Below, piece after piece: positions 52,901-59,536 of a stretch of 64,000 nt of DNA. The stretch's first letter is position 1. The number at the start of each line of letters is the position of its first letter. Location of the stretch: the NCBI RefSeq assembly GCF_030816235.1, contig NZ_JAUSXT010000001.1, positions 310,001-374,000 of the forward strand, given 5' to 3'. Position numbers and translations under genes: made by a program. Source of the stretch: Microbacterium sp. W4I4 (GTDB taxonomy: Bacteria; Actinomycetota; Actinomycetes; Actinomycetales; Microbacteriaceae). Below the pieces are notes generated by a model, which was given only the letters and a program-made list of their open reading frames with translations, was not told the origin of the DNA and made no database searches.

Positions 52901-54556
52901 GGTGTCGACCTCACCCGCTGGAGCGATGAGGGCACCGAGCAGCTCCGCAACGGCGAGCCCTACGGCGAGCTGGGGCTGATCACGCAGCATGATCACGGTC
53001 AGTGGCAGACGCAGACCGGCGGACCCACCGACCCGCAGGCCGGCAACATCCCCGGCGGTCGGCGCGACACGCTGCGCGGCTCCGACTTCAACGACGGCAC
53101 CATGCAGGGATTCGCCACCGACTCGGGCGTGTTCGCCGTGCAGCAGGGCGTCCTCAAGGTCACCGCCGCCGACGTCAGCGGCGACGCCGTCGCCGTCTGG
53201 TACTCCGACGCGTACAAGAGCATCTACTACGAGGTCTCGGCGAAGATCTCGATGGACAAGCCCACCGCCGGCTGGAAGGCCAACGCGTACATCGTGCTGG
53301 ACTACTTCGGACCGGATGACTTCAAGTTCGCAGGCATCGACCAGTCCACCAACAAGGTCGTCATCGGGCAGCGCGCGAGCTGGGGCTGGGCGGTGCTCGC
53401 ACAGGCCTCCGTCCCCGGTGGTGTGAAGGCGGGCACCTACTACGACCTGAACGTCATCGTGAACGGGCTGATCGTCTCGGTCACGATCAACGGCCGCACC
53501 GTGCTGTCGTACACCTTCCCACCGCGCATGCTGAACGGCGACCAGGTGGCGCTGAACAAGGGGCTGGTCGGCTTCGGCTCCGATCGGGCCCGCGGCTGGT
53601 TCGACAACATCGCACTGACGGTGATCGCGCCGGCGATCACCGTGGACCGCACCGAGTACTTCGACGGCACTCCGCAGACCGTCACCACCCCGCAGACCGG
53701 CAGTTGGAGCACGCAGGACGGCAGACTCGAGGGACGGACGGATGCCACCGGCACCGCCGTCGCGCTGATCGGGGTGCCGCTGTCGGGCGGGGGCGCCGCG
53801 CCCGCGTTCGACGCCGCAGCCTACGTCGAGCTCGAAGCGGTGTTCCAGCCGATCGGCGTGAGCGGCTTCGTGTTCGACTGGTACTCGGCATCCGACCACA
53901 AGTTCGTCGCGCTGGACGTCGCGGGTCAGCGCGTGCTCATCGGCCATGTCGGCCGTGCGGGCCGCACCATCGACCTCGTCATCGGCCGCACGATCCCCGC
54001 CGGCATCGACCACACGCTGAACATCGTGCTGAAATACCGCGTCGTGACCGTCACGCTCGATGGCCAGGTGCTCGCATCGTACGCGTTCAACTCGCCGCTC
54101 GGCGATGGCAGGCAGGGCATGTTCGGGCTGGGCAGCGGCAAGGTCGTCTCGATCGACTCCTACCGACTGCGCACCGACGAGGTGGTATACGTCGGGGCGC
54201 CTCCGCCGTTGCAGAGCGTGACGATCTCGGACACGGCCGTCGTCGAGGGCAGGCGCGGCACCTCGCGCACGGTCACACTGACCGTCACCCGCTCGTCGGG
54301 GGAGGGCACGCTGTCGGTGGGCTGGTCGATCGATCCGACCGAGAGCACCGCGACTGCCGGAGTCGACTACACCGGGGCGACTTCGGGGGTCATCACCTTC
54401 GCCGAAGGACAGACCGCGGCGACGATCACGTTCACCATCACCGGGGATGCCGTCGCCGAGGGCGACGAGTCCATCGCCGTGCGCCTGCAGCCCAGCGCCG
54501 ACATCAACCTCAGGCGCTCCCGCGGCACCGTCCTCGTCACCGACGACGACGGCTAG
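22809..54556 (+). CDS. Giant secreted beta-repeat / RTX / Calx-beta protein, two frameshifts
   Basis: The gene spans 31.7 kb and is interrupted by two single-base insertions (29499-29502 and 32001-32004). Removing one base at each restores one frame of about 10,580 codons. I see a signal peptide, a Pro/Ala/Thr linker, dozens of diverged beta-strand repeats (consensus like GVxAxVAVxVVxxxTxAxIGxGAxVxAxGxVxVxA), inserted modules, RTX calcium-binding repeats, two jelly-roll domains and a C-terminal Calx-beta domain. Very large proteins of this build act as adhesins or biofilm matrix proteins in other bacteria; that role here is inference. No LPXTG, no C-terminal helix and no SLH domain are visible. 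ATG 22809 has GGAGAG 8 bases upstream; ATG 22788 is the alternative. It is monocistronic. It may be an intact gene with sequence errors or a recent pseudogene. Confidence 0.85.
23060..23420 (+). other. Pro/Ala/Thr/Asp-rich linker of the giant protein
   Basis: About 120 residues made almost only of Ala, Pro, Thr, Asp, Glu and Val, with repeated APA/DPA/TDP units. It is a stiff extended stalk that would carry the rest of the protein away from the cell wall or the secretion site. Confidence 0.7.
23500..23970 (+). repeat. N-terminal RTX-like units
   Basis: Two stretches with Gly/Asp nonapeptide-like character: ITGTDGDDTLTIDLG and LEGGDGHDSLVVRGG. They mirror the main RTX block near the C terminus and may bind calcium. 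Confidence 0.5.
24810..29040 (+). repeat. Four Gly/Asn/Lys/Ser-rich loops in the beta-repeat region
   Basis: Low-complexity hydrophilic inserts at about 24810-24905, 25912-26075, 27120-27285 and 28788-29000. Each is followed by the same restart motif (VAGALSVVV, VAAALAFNLV, IAGAIAINVV, VAAAVAVNWLV). The loops are rich in K, N, G, S and Q (for example GKDTTGKDANAKSNAK). The last contains collagen-like triplets GTN-GSN-GAQ-GAD-GAQ. Confidence 0.65.
27565..28110 (+). other. Inserted module with repeated YK-x-DG-x-W motifs
   Basis: About 180 residues that break the beta-repeat pattern and are rich in Asp, Lys, Trp and Tyr. Repeats read RRWNGSGWEL, YKFDGSNWSL, VWKRDGGAWVF and FYKRDDQHKWIH, each about 35-45 residues apart and separated by 'LP-x-x-x-x-D-x-x-x-F/Y' turns. 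It looks like a small tandem beta domain. I do not recognise the family. Confidence 0.55.
29499..29502 (+). other. First frameshift site in the giant gene
   Basis: The first frame reads ...GCC-CTT-GTC-CAC and leaves the repeat pattern. If one T of the TT at 29500-29501 is removed, it reads GCC-CTG-TCC-ACC-GGC-TCG and continues as ALSTGSGSAIGGAFLVDF, in register with the downstream frame. The uncorrected frame stays open by chance to 30179. Confidence 0.8.
31195..31730 (+). repeat. 'GG-x-x-IGGLxxGxxYxV' modules, first cluster
   Basis: Two related units: YNHGFKYGQQVIYDAGGGG then AIAGLIDGGTYFVI; and LHNGDPVVYSAGGGTPIGG then LVDGQTYYLF. The same design reappears at 39160-39890. Each unit is a short stretch of beta strands with a conserved G-L-x-x-G-x-x-Y turn. 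Confidence 0.6.
32001..32004 (+). other. Second frameshift site in the giant gene
   Basis: A GGGG run. The upstream frame ends ...GGAG-HRGREP. If one G is removed, the reading becomes GGAGTAAVSLSGSIAVV and joins the long downstream frame that runs to 54556. Confidence 0.85.
33205..33745 (+). repeat. Three tandem CBM5/12-like (chitin-binding-type) modules
   Basis: Three units of about 45-60 residues share W-x(4)-Y-x-x-GD-x-V-x-x-x-G-x-x-Y/W-x-A...W: AWSSTTPYASGDVVTYNSK, AWNSATAYSKGDYVTFDGT and LLGAAYATGDYVTFGGHRY. Each ends at a Trp (IWQED, SWYAV, RWANA). The spacing of aromatic residues is that of the small carbohydrate-binding modules of families 5/12 found in chitinases. They lie inside the beta-repeat region. 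Confidence 0.7.
39160..39890 (+). repeat. 'IGGL-x-x-G' modules, second cluster
   Basis: At least three further units of the design seen at 31195, for example HHFETGDLVVYQPVGGAIGG then LAAGVYKVYKI, and FTNGAAIGGLSNGATYYVIR. They mark the end of the main beta-repeat region. Confidence 0.6.
45750..46790 (+). repeat. Calx-beta-like pair in the giant protein
   Basis: Two consecutive stretches with the pattern 'V-x-E-G-x-x-x-x-D-x-Y-x-V-x-L-x-x-x-P', then 'L-T-F-D-x-x-N-W-x-x-P-x-x-V-x-V-x-A' (LTFDAANWNTPQRVYVRA and LTFDSTNWDDPVLLTLQA) and an ending V-Y-D-D-D/E. This is the layout of Calx-beta-related calcium-binding repeats. Confidence 0.65.
47045..49225 (+). repeat. Five-copy 'W-x-x-DGF-x-x-G-Q-x-V-x-I' repeat
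   Basis: Five units at about 47045, 47325, 48175, 48445 and 49098. The cores are GSFLSDGIAAGMRVRF, GGWLSDGFLEGQWVQI, FDWKAQGFLVGQPVTI, GNWITDGFVVGQLVRI and ASWAAAGFKVGMQVRI. Each is followed by a short strand pair ending in L-T-L, M-T-F or similar. It looks like a small beta-barrel repeat; similar units occur in very large bacterial and phage structural proteins. Confidence 0.65.
49722..52788 (+). repeat. RTX hemolysin-type calcium-binding repeats
   Basis: About nine clusters of the nonapeptide GGxGxDxUx, for example GGLGDDLIIG, GGSGDDELRG, GGLGRDVLIGGAGNDMADG, GGAGDDVIFGGLGQDDIIGG, GGADHDVIYG and GGWGSDWMHGGSGDDAISG. Longer non-repeat loops lie between clusters. Such parallel beta-roll repeats bind calcium and fold outside the cell. 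In Gram-negative bacteria they mark type I secretion substrates, but no such system is seen here. Confidence 0.85.
53095..54200 (+). other. Two tandem jelly-roll (LamG/concanavalin-like) domains
   Basis: Two domains of about 180 residues with the same path: an opening 'F-x-x-x-x-G-x-W/F', a central Y/F-DxFGPDDFKFAGID or WYSASDHKFVALD, then VIGQ/VLIGHVG, a Tyr/His-x-LNVIV strand with VTLDG or VTINGRTVLSYTF, and GLVGFGSDRARGWFDN or GMFGLGSGKVVSIDS. This is the usual pattern of LamG-like sugar- or protein-binding domains. Confidence 0.65.
54205..54553 (+). other. C-terminal Calx-beta domain
   Basis: A textbook Calx-beta domain: VTISDTAVVEGRRGTSR, VTLTVTRSSGEGTLSVGW, TATAGVDYTGATSGVITFAEG and VAEGDESIAVRL, ending TVLVTDDDG at the stop. 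The gene ends directly at this domain, with no anchoring tail. Confidence 0.85.
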
Positions 54557-54568
54557 CCGCGCACAGCT

Positions 54569-54611
54569 TGGCGGGTCGGGCCTGACCTCCCCCGACAGGT
54601 CCGACCCGCCA
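54569..54611 (+). terminator. Terminator after the giant gene
   Basis: TGGCGGGTCGG (54569-54579) pairs with CCGACCCGCCA (54601-54611), extended by a G-T pair and CCTG/CAGG, giving a 16-bp stem with an 11-base loop, 12 bases after the stop. It lies between the convergent giant gene and tesB and can serve both. Confidence 0.85.
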
Positions 54612-54626
54612 GGGACTAGCTGACCG

Positions 54627-55514
54627 TCAGCCGCGCGACGGGATGCGGATCATGATCTCCTGCGCGACGGTCGCCATCAGCACGCCGTCGCGCGTGTAGA
54701 TGCGCCCCTGAGCGAGGCCGCGTCCGCCGCGGGCGTTCGGGGACTCCTGCACGTACAGCATCCACTCGTCGACCCTGCCGAAGCGATGCCACCACATCGC
54801 GTGGTCGAGACTCGCGACCTTCAGCCCGGGTGTCTCCCAGGTGACGCCGTGCCCACGCAGGATGGACTCCTGGATGGTCATGTCGCTCAGGTAGGCCAGC
54901 GCTGCGCGGTGCAGGCGCGGGTCGTCGGGCAGAGGCGCGCGCATGCGCATCCACACCGCCTGCTGCGGTACCTGCTCGCCGCCGGCGTCGATGAACAGCG
55001 GACCCGTGACGTGCCGGATGTCGGCGGGACGCTCCGCGAGCAGACGACCCGTGATGGGATGCACGCGCCCGATGAGCTCGTCGTCGGACGGCAGCGACTC
55101 CGGATCGGGGATGCCCTCCGGCATCGGCTCCGCGTGATCCAGCCCCGGGTCCTCGTCCTGGAACGACGAGATCATCGAGAAGATCGGCACGCCGCCCTGG
55201 TACGCCTGCGAGCGGCGGGTGGAGAACGATCGCCCGTCGTGGATGCGATCCACGGCGAAGGTGATCCCCTGCGTCGCATCGCCGGGCCGCAGGAAATAGC
55301 CGTGCATGGAATGCACGATGCGCTCCTCGGGCAGCGTGCGCTCGGCGGCGATGAGCGACTGCGCGAGCACCTGCCCTCCGTAGACCCGGCCGGTCGGCAT
55401 CAGATGCGAGACTCCGGTGAAGATGTCCTCGGTGGTGCGGGCCGTCGACGCGTCCAGGTCGAGGATCGCGAGAAGGTTCTCGATGGAGCGGAGGGCATTC
55501 GTCTCTGCGGTCAC
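54627..55514 (-). CDS. tesB: Acyl-CoA thioesterase II (TesB-type)
   Basis: A 295-residue double-hotdog thioesterase of the TesB family. The N-terminal hotdog has RVYGGQVLAQSLIAA and HSMHGYFLRPGD, with the Asp in the second. The linker leads to the C-terminal hotdog with ALAYLSDMT, SLDHAMWWH and GRGLAQGRIYTRDG-LMATVAQE, the usual TesB ending. It hydrolyses medium- and long-chain acyl-CoA in the cytoplasm. The GTG start at 55514 is supported by TAGGAT ending 6 bases ahead. Confidence 0.93.
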   Translation of the reverse strand: MTAETNALRSIENLLAILDLDASTARTTEDIFTGVSHLMPTGRVYGGQVLAQSLIAAERTLPEERIVHSMHGYFLRPGDATQGITFAVDRIHDGRSFSTRRSQAYQGGVPIFSMISSFQDEDPGLDHAEPMPEGIPDPESLPSDDELIGRVHPITGRLLAERPADIRHVTGPLFIDAGGEQVPQQAVWMRMRAPLPDDPRLHRAALAYLSDMTIQESILRGHGVTWETPGLKVASLDHAMWWHRFGRVDEWMLYVQESPNARGGRGLAQGRIYTRDGVLMATVAQEIMIRIPSRG

Positions 55515-55520
55515 GCCCCC

Positions 55521-55526
55521 ATCCTA
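55521..55526 (-). promoter_or_regulatory. -10 element of tesB
   Basis: TAGGAT on the minus strand with 6 bases to GTG 55514, fitting a leaderless message. Confidence 0.5.
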
Positions 55527-55550
55527 GAAGCAGGGGCTAGTTTAGAAGGA

Positions 55551-56219
55551 GTGACCACACCTCTCGTTCTCGCTGATGCGCCCACGGCTCGCGATGTGCT
55601 GACCTTCTCCGGACGTGCCGAGCGGGCCGGGACGGACGGCGTCCGCCTGCAGGCCGCCGGCGGCATCCTCGCCCTCACCTCTGCCGCTCTCGCCCCCCAG
55701 GGGCTGTTCGATCAGACGCCGACCATCCTCGCGATGCGGATCGTGCGGGCCGACCCCGAGCTGCGCTGCGACCTCGTGGTCGAATCGCTGAAGGAGGGTG
55801 CACAGCCGACCGAGCTGGCGCTGCCGGACACCGCGCTCTCGCCCGCCTGGGCGGGAATCGCGCCACCGCGGGACGGATGGGAGCATGTCGCCGATCTGCC
55901 CGCCAGGATCCTCGCCGAACGCGCGCAGTGGGGCATCTCCGCGGTCGCGCACGGCAGCCCCGACGGTTCCGGCGAAGAAGCGGTCCGCGCCTTGAGAGCA
56001 CGCATCTGGGGCGAGCCGGATGAGGATCTCCACGGTCTGCCGCGGGGAGTGGCCTTCGCCGCGCAGGCATTCGGCTTCATCCTCGGTGCGGAACAGGTGC
56101 GCGTGACGCGATCCGGCCGCTGGTCCCGTCTCGCCTTCGAGCGCGGACACGTGCTCAGCAGGGGTCCGGCTGTCACCGGCCTCACCGCCGTGCGCGAAAC
56201 GGGCTCGCCGTCCCTCTAG
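55551..56219 (+). CDS. Conserved actinobacterial protein of unknown function
   Basis: A 222-residue soluble protein. Visible parts are an N-terminal beta-rich segment (MTTPLVLADAPTARDVLTF, GGILALTSAALAPQG), a middle Trp-rich stretch (SPAWAGIAPPRDGWEHVADLP), and a helical C-terminal half (FAAQAFGFILG...SRLAFERGHVL). It contains no catalytic motif that I recognise. The GTG start at 55551 has AGAAGGA upstream and TAGTTT 7 bases before it. It is divergent from tesB with 36 bases between starts. I would expect close homologues in other Microbacteriaceae. Confidence 0.72.
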   Translation: MTTPLVLADAPTARDVLTFSGRAERAGTDGVRLQAAGGILALTSAALAPQGLFDQTPTILAMRIVRADPELRCDLVVESLKEGAQPTELALPDTALSPAWAGIAPPRDGWEHVADLPARILAERAQWGISAVAHGSPDGSGEEAVRALRARIWGEPDEDLHGLPRGVAFAAQAFGFILGAEQVRVTRSGRWSRLAFERGHVLSRGPAVTGLTAVRETGSPSL

Positions 56220-56226
56220 GCGTGCT

Positions 56227-57885
56227 TCAGCGGCTCGCGGCGCGCCCCGCCTGACGGCCCGAGAACAGGCATCCGCCCAGGAACGTCCCCTCCAGAGCCC
56301 GATAGCCGTGCACGCCGCCGCCCCCGAATCCACTCGCCTCACCGGCCGCGTACAACCCGGGAATCGGCGCGCCGGCCGCATCCAGGGCACGGCCGTCGAG
56401 ATCGGTCTGGATGCCGCCGAGCGACTTCCGCGTCAGCACGTGCAGCTTCACGGCGATCATGGGCCCGGCGGCCGGATCCTGCAGGCGATGAGGTGCCGCG
56501 GTGCGGATGAGCCTGTCGCCGCGGTAGGAGCGCATGGATCGCAGCATCGCGATCTGCGCATCCTTGGTGAAGTCGTTCTCGATCTCGCGGTCGCGGGCGA
56601 TGATCTCCCGGCGCACCCGGTCGATGTCGAGCGACTCGCCACCGGGCATGCGCTGCATCTGCGTCAGCAGGGTCTCCAGGTCGTCCTCCACTATGAAGTC
56701 CGCGCCCTCGTCGAGGAACGCCTGAACAGGACCCGTGGGCCCCTTCGCGAGCCGAGATGACAGCAGCAGCTTTACGTCCTTGCCGGTCAGATCAGGGTTC
56801 TGCTCGCTGCCGGAGAGCGCGAACTCCTTCTCGACGATCTTCAGCGAGGTGATGAACCACGAGTGGTCGTGCCCGGTGGTTCGCAGGTGCGCGAGCGTGC
56901 CCAGCGTGTCGAAGCCCGGGAACAGCGGCACAGGAAGGCGATTGCCGCTGCCGTCCAGCCAGAGCGAGGACGGCCCGGGAAGGATGCGGATGCCGTGAGC
57001 CGGCCACACCGGATCCCAGTTGGCGATGCCCTCCACGTAATGCCACATCCGATCGCCGTTGATCAGGTTGGCGCCGGCGGACTCGGAGACCGCATGCATG
57101 GACCCGTCGACGTACGCGGGCACGCCGGTGAGCATGTGCTCCGGAGGGGTGCCCAGACGCTCGGGCCAGGCCGCACGCACCAGGTCGTGGTTGCCGCCGA
57201 TGCCGCCGGAGGACACGATCGTCGCGTCCGCCCTGATCTCGAACTCACCGGCCCTCTCCCGCGAGGAGGACACGCCGCGCGGCTCTGAGCTGGGCACCAG
57301 TACGTCGCCGCGCGCGCCGACGACCGCACCGGACTCGACGACCAGTTCGGTCACCCGGTGTCGGGGGAGGAGCGTCACGCGGCCCTCGGCCTCGCCGGCC
57401 TCGACCGCGTCGATGAACGGCGCGACGATGCCGGGACCGGTGCCCCACGTGATGTGGAAGCGCGGCACCGAGTTGCCCGGGCCGATGGCGCCGCTGCCGC
57501 CGCGCTCCGCCCAGCCGACCACGGGGAAGAAGCCGACGCCTCGCTCGCGCAGCCAGCTGCGCTTCTCTCCGGCGGCGAAGGCCAGATAGGCCTCGGCCCA
57601 CCTCCGGGGCCACTCATCCTCGGGGCGGTCGAACCCGGCATTGCCGAACCAGTCCTGGGTTGCCAGTTCGAGCGAGTCGCGGATGCCCATCCGACGCTGC
57701 TCGGGGGAATCGATCAGGAACAGCCCGCCGAAGGACCACCAGGCCTGGCCGCCGAGGTTGGCGCGCGGCTCCTGGTCGACGATCGTCACACGGCGTCCGA
57801 CCGCCAGCGCCTCAGCGGCCGCCACGAGGCCGGCGAGCCCCCAGCCGATGATGAGGACGTCGGTCTCGAGGGTGCTGTCTGCCAT
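56227..57885 (-). CDS. FAD-dependent 3-ketosteroid dehydrogenase-like oxidoreductase
   Basis: A 552-residue flavoprotein with an N-terminal Rossmann motif VLIIGWGLAGLVAAAEA (the GxGxxG variant G-W-G-L-A-G) and a C-terminal FAD segment GLYAAGEASGFGGGGVHGYRALEG with FLGGCLFSGR. The overall plan matches FAD-binding dehydrogenases of the KstD/fumarate-reductase group, in which this clade is usually annotated as 'FAD-binding dehydrogenase'. The substrate is unknown; steroid activity is not shown. AAGGAG lies 5 bases before ATG 57885. It follows glbO by 33 bases, probably in the same transcript. Confidence 0.83.
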   Translation of the reverse strand: MADSTLETDVLIIGWGLAGLVAAAEALAVGRRVTIVDQEPRANLGGQAWWSFGGLFLIDSPEQRRMGIRDSLELATQDWFGNAGFDRPEDEWPRRWAEAYLAFAAGEKRSWLRERGVGFFPVVGWAERGGSGAIGPGNSVPRFHITWGTGPGIVAPFIDAVEAGEAEGRVTLLPRHRVTELVVESGAVVGARGDVLVPSSEPRGVSSSRERAGEFEIRADATIVSSGGIGGNHDLVRAAWPERLGTPPEHMLTGVPAYVDGSMHAVSESAGANLINGDRMWHYVEGIANWDPVWPAHGIRILPGPSSLWLDGSGNRLPVPLFPGFDTLGTLAHLRTTGHDHSWFITSLKIVEKEFALSGSEQNPDLTGKDVKLLLSSRLAKGPTGPVQAFLDEGADFIVEDDLETLLTQMQRMPGGESLDIDRVRREIIARDREIENDFTKDAQIAMLRSMRSYRGDRLIRTAAPHRLQDPAAGPMIAVKLHVLTRKSLGGIQTDLDGRALDAAGAPIPGLYAAGEASGFGGGGVHGYRALEGTFLGGCLFSGRQAGRAASR

Positions 57886-57918
57886 GGCGACTCCTTCGTC
57901 GATGGTGGGGGATTCAGG

Positions 57919-58347
57919 TCAGGACGTCAGCCCGAGGTCGGGTCGGTTCTGCTGTGCGGGACCGACGCCGGGTGAGGGTTCGAACGTGTTCACCATGGCG
58001 TGCGCGGCGCGATCCAGATAGTCCCACAACTCTGCGTCGTGCAACGGGGAGAGCTGGAGCTCGTCCAGTGCGGTGCGCATGTGCGTGAGCCACCGGTCGC
58101 GGGCGTCGGGGTCGACGTGGAAGGGCACGTGCCGCATCCGCAGCCGCGGGTGGCCGCGGCGTTCGCTGTACGTCGACGGCCCGCCCCAGTACTGCTCCAG
58201 GAACATCGTCAGGCGCTCCGCGGCCGGACCCAGGTCCTCTTCGGGATACATGGGTCGCATGACCGGATCGATCGCGACCTCGCGGTAGAACACCTCGACC
58301 ATGCGCCGGAACGTCTCGTGTCCGCCGACCTCGTCGTAGAACGTCAT
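57919..58347 (-). CDS. glbO: Group II truncated haemoglobin (trHbO)
   Basis: A 142-residue globin with the short 2-on-2 fold of truncated haemoglobin group II. It has FYDEVGGHETFRRMVEVFYREV, YPEEDLGPAAERLTMFLEQYWGGP (typical trHbO E-helix region), and LRMRHVPFHVD, where the first His is the proximal haem ligand, followed by a TMRTALDEL helix. It likely binds O2 or handles NO/peroxide in the cytoplasm. Its ATG overlaps the mscS stop (ATGA), so it is translated together with the channel. Confidence 0.92.
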   Translation of the reverse strand: MTFYDEVGGHETFRRMVEVFYREVAIDPVMRPMYPEEDLGPAAERLTMFLEQYWGGPSTYSERRGHPRLRMRHVPFHVDPDARDRWLTHMRTALDELQLSPLHDAELWDYLDRAAHAMVNTFEPSPGVGPAQQNRPDLGLTS

Positions 58348-59408
58348 TTCGCAGGGCCCTCCTCGTCGCCGGACTTCTTGCGCCGCCAGATGCCGCGTTC
58401 GGCGACCGGAGGCACTCCCGTGACCGCGTTCGGGCGGGTCATGGGCGGGTTGGCGCCGCGCACCCGGCGTGCGCCCTCGAAGCCGGTCAGGTTCACGGAT
58501 GCCAGCTGAGGGATCTGCACGTCCTTCGCGACCAGCGCGTCGCGCAGGCGGCGGCGCAGTTCCTGCGCGACGTCATCCATGGCGACCGCTCGGGTCTTCA
58601 TCACCACGCGCACGACGAGCGCATCGCCGTCGATGGTGCGCAGCCCCCAGATCTCGGGCTTCTCGATGATGCGGGTGCGCCACTTCGGGTCCTTCGCGAG
58701 TCCCTGCGCGGTCTCGAGCATCGTCGTCTCGACGAGCTCCAGGTCTGCGTCGGGGGTGACGCCGATGTCGATGATGGCGCGTGCCCAGCCCTGTGACATG
58801 TTGCCGATGCGGGTGACCTCGCCGTTGCGCACGTACCAGAGCGTGCCGTTCACGTCGCGAACCTGGGTGATGCGGACGCTGACATGCTCGACGACGCCGG
58901 AGGCGAGCCCCAGATCCACGACGTCGCCGATGCCGATCTGATCCTCGGCGACGAGGAACAGGCCGTTCAGCACGTCCTTGACGATGTTCTGGGCGCCGAA
59001 GCCGAGTCCGGCGCCGACAGCCGCGGTCAGCAGCGTGAGGGAGCTCAGCAGTTCGGGGGAGAGCTGCCACACGATGAGCAGCAGCGCGACCACGAGGACG
59101 ATGACGTTGACGATGTTCTGCAGGATCGATCCGAGCGTCCTGGTGCGCTGGATCAGACGCATGTCGGCCAACGGCGAGCGCTCGAGCGCCTGCGTGTCCT
59201 CGATGTTCGCCTTGGACTTCGCAGTGGCCACGATGCGGCGCACGACCCGGCGGATGACGAGACGCAGCAGCATCGCGAGGACGTACGCGGACACGATGAT
59301 GACAGCGACCCAGAGGGCCTTCATGCCGATCTTCCCCAGGGTGTCCAGGATCGTCGTCCAGGTGTCCTGTGGAGTGGCGGGATCGGTGGCGAAGCGCAGG
59401 AGAGGCAC
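58344..59408 (-). CDS. MscS-family mechanosensitive channel
   Basis: A 354-residue membrane protein. The N-terminal region has two or three helices. The pore-lining helix is close to the MscS pattern, LLTAAVGAGLGFGAQNIVKDVLNGLFLV with Gly/Ala packing, followed by the beta domain (EDQIGIGDVVDLG, GVVEHVSVRITQVRD, VTRIGNMSQGW) and the alpha/beta C-terminal domain. It should open under membrane tension and release solutes on osmotic downshift. A basic, Pro-rich tail extends the family core. GTG 59408 follows TAGGAT by 6 bases. Confidence 0.92.
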   Translation of the reverse strand: MPLLRFATDPATPQDTWTTILDTLGKIGMKALWVAVIIVSAYVLAMLLRLVIRRVVRRIVATAKSKANIEDTQALERSPLADMRLIQRTRTLGSILQNIVNVIVLVVALLLIVWQLSPELLSSLTLLTAAVGAGLGFGAQNIVKDVLNGLFLVAEDQIGIGDVVDLGLASGVVEHVSVRITQVRDVNGTLWYVRNGEVTRIGNMSQGWARAIIDIGVTPDADLELVETTMLETAQGLAKDPKWRTRIIEKPEIWGLRTIDGDALVVRVVMKTRAVAMDDVAQELRRRLRDALVAKDVQIPQLASVNLTGFEGARRVRGANPPMTRPNAVTGVPPVAERGIWRRKKSGDEEGPAK

Positions 59409-59414
59409 GTCTCG

Positions 59415-59420
59415 ATCCTA
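59415..59420 (-). promoter_or_regulatory. -10 element of mscS
   Basis: TAGGAT on the minus strand with 6 bases to GTG 59408. It suggests the mscS-glbO operon has its own leaderless promoter just after the hairpin that ends pepN. Confidence 0.5.
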
Positions 59421-59452
59421 GCGATCAGGCCTCGGCATGCCCTGGAAGCGCC

Positions 59453-59527
59453 AGAGCCCGTCCATATGGCGCGATCTGCCCCGAAATGCTGCGAAAGGGG
59501 GCGGAATGCGCCATATAGACGGGCTCT
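59453..59527 (-). terminator. 75-base imperfect palindrome between pepN and mscS
   Basis: Arms AGAGCCCGTCCATATGGCGC (59453-59472) and GCGCCATATAGACGGGCTCT (59508-59527) pair over 20 bases with one mismatch. Inside, CTGCCCC and GGGGGCGG extend the pairing. The hairpin starts 9 bases after the pepN stop and could end its message, but it is far longer than the other terminators here and contains CATATGG/CATATAG, unusual for this GC-rich DNA. It may be a palindromic repeat element. Confidence 0.6.
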
Positions 59528-59536
59528 CGGGAGGGA

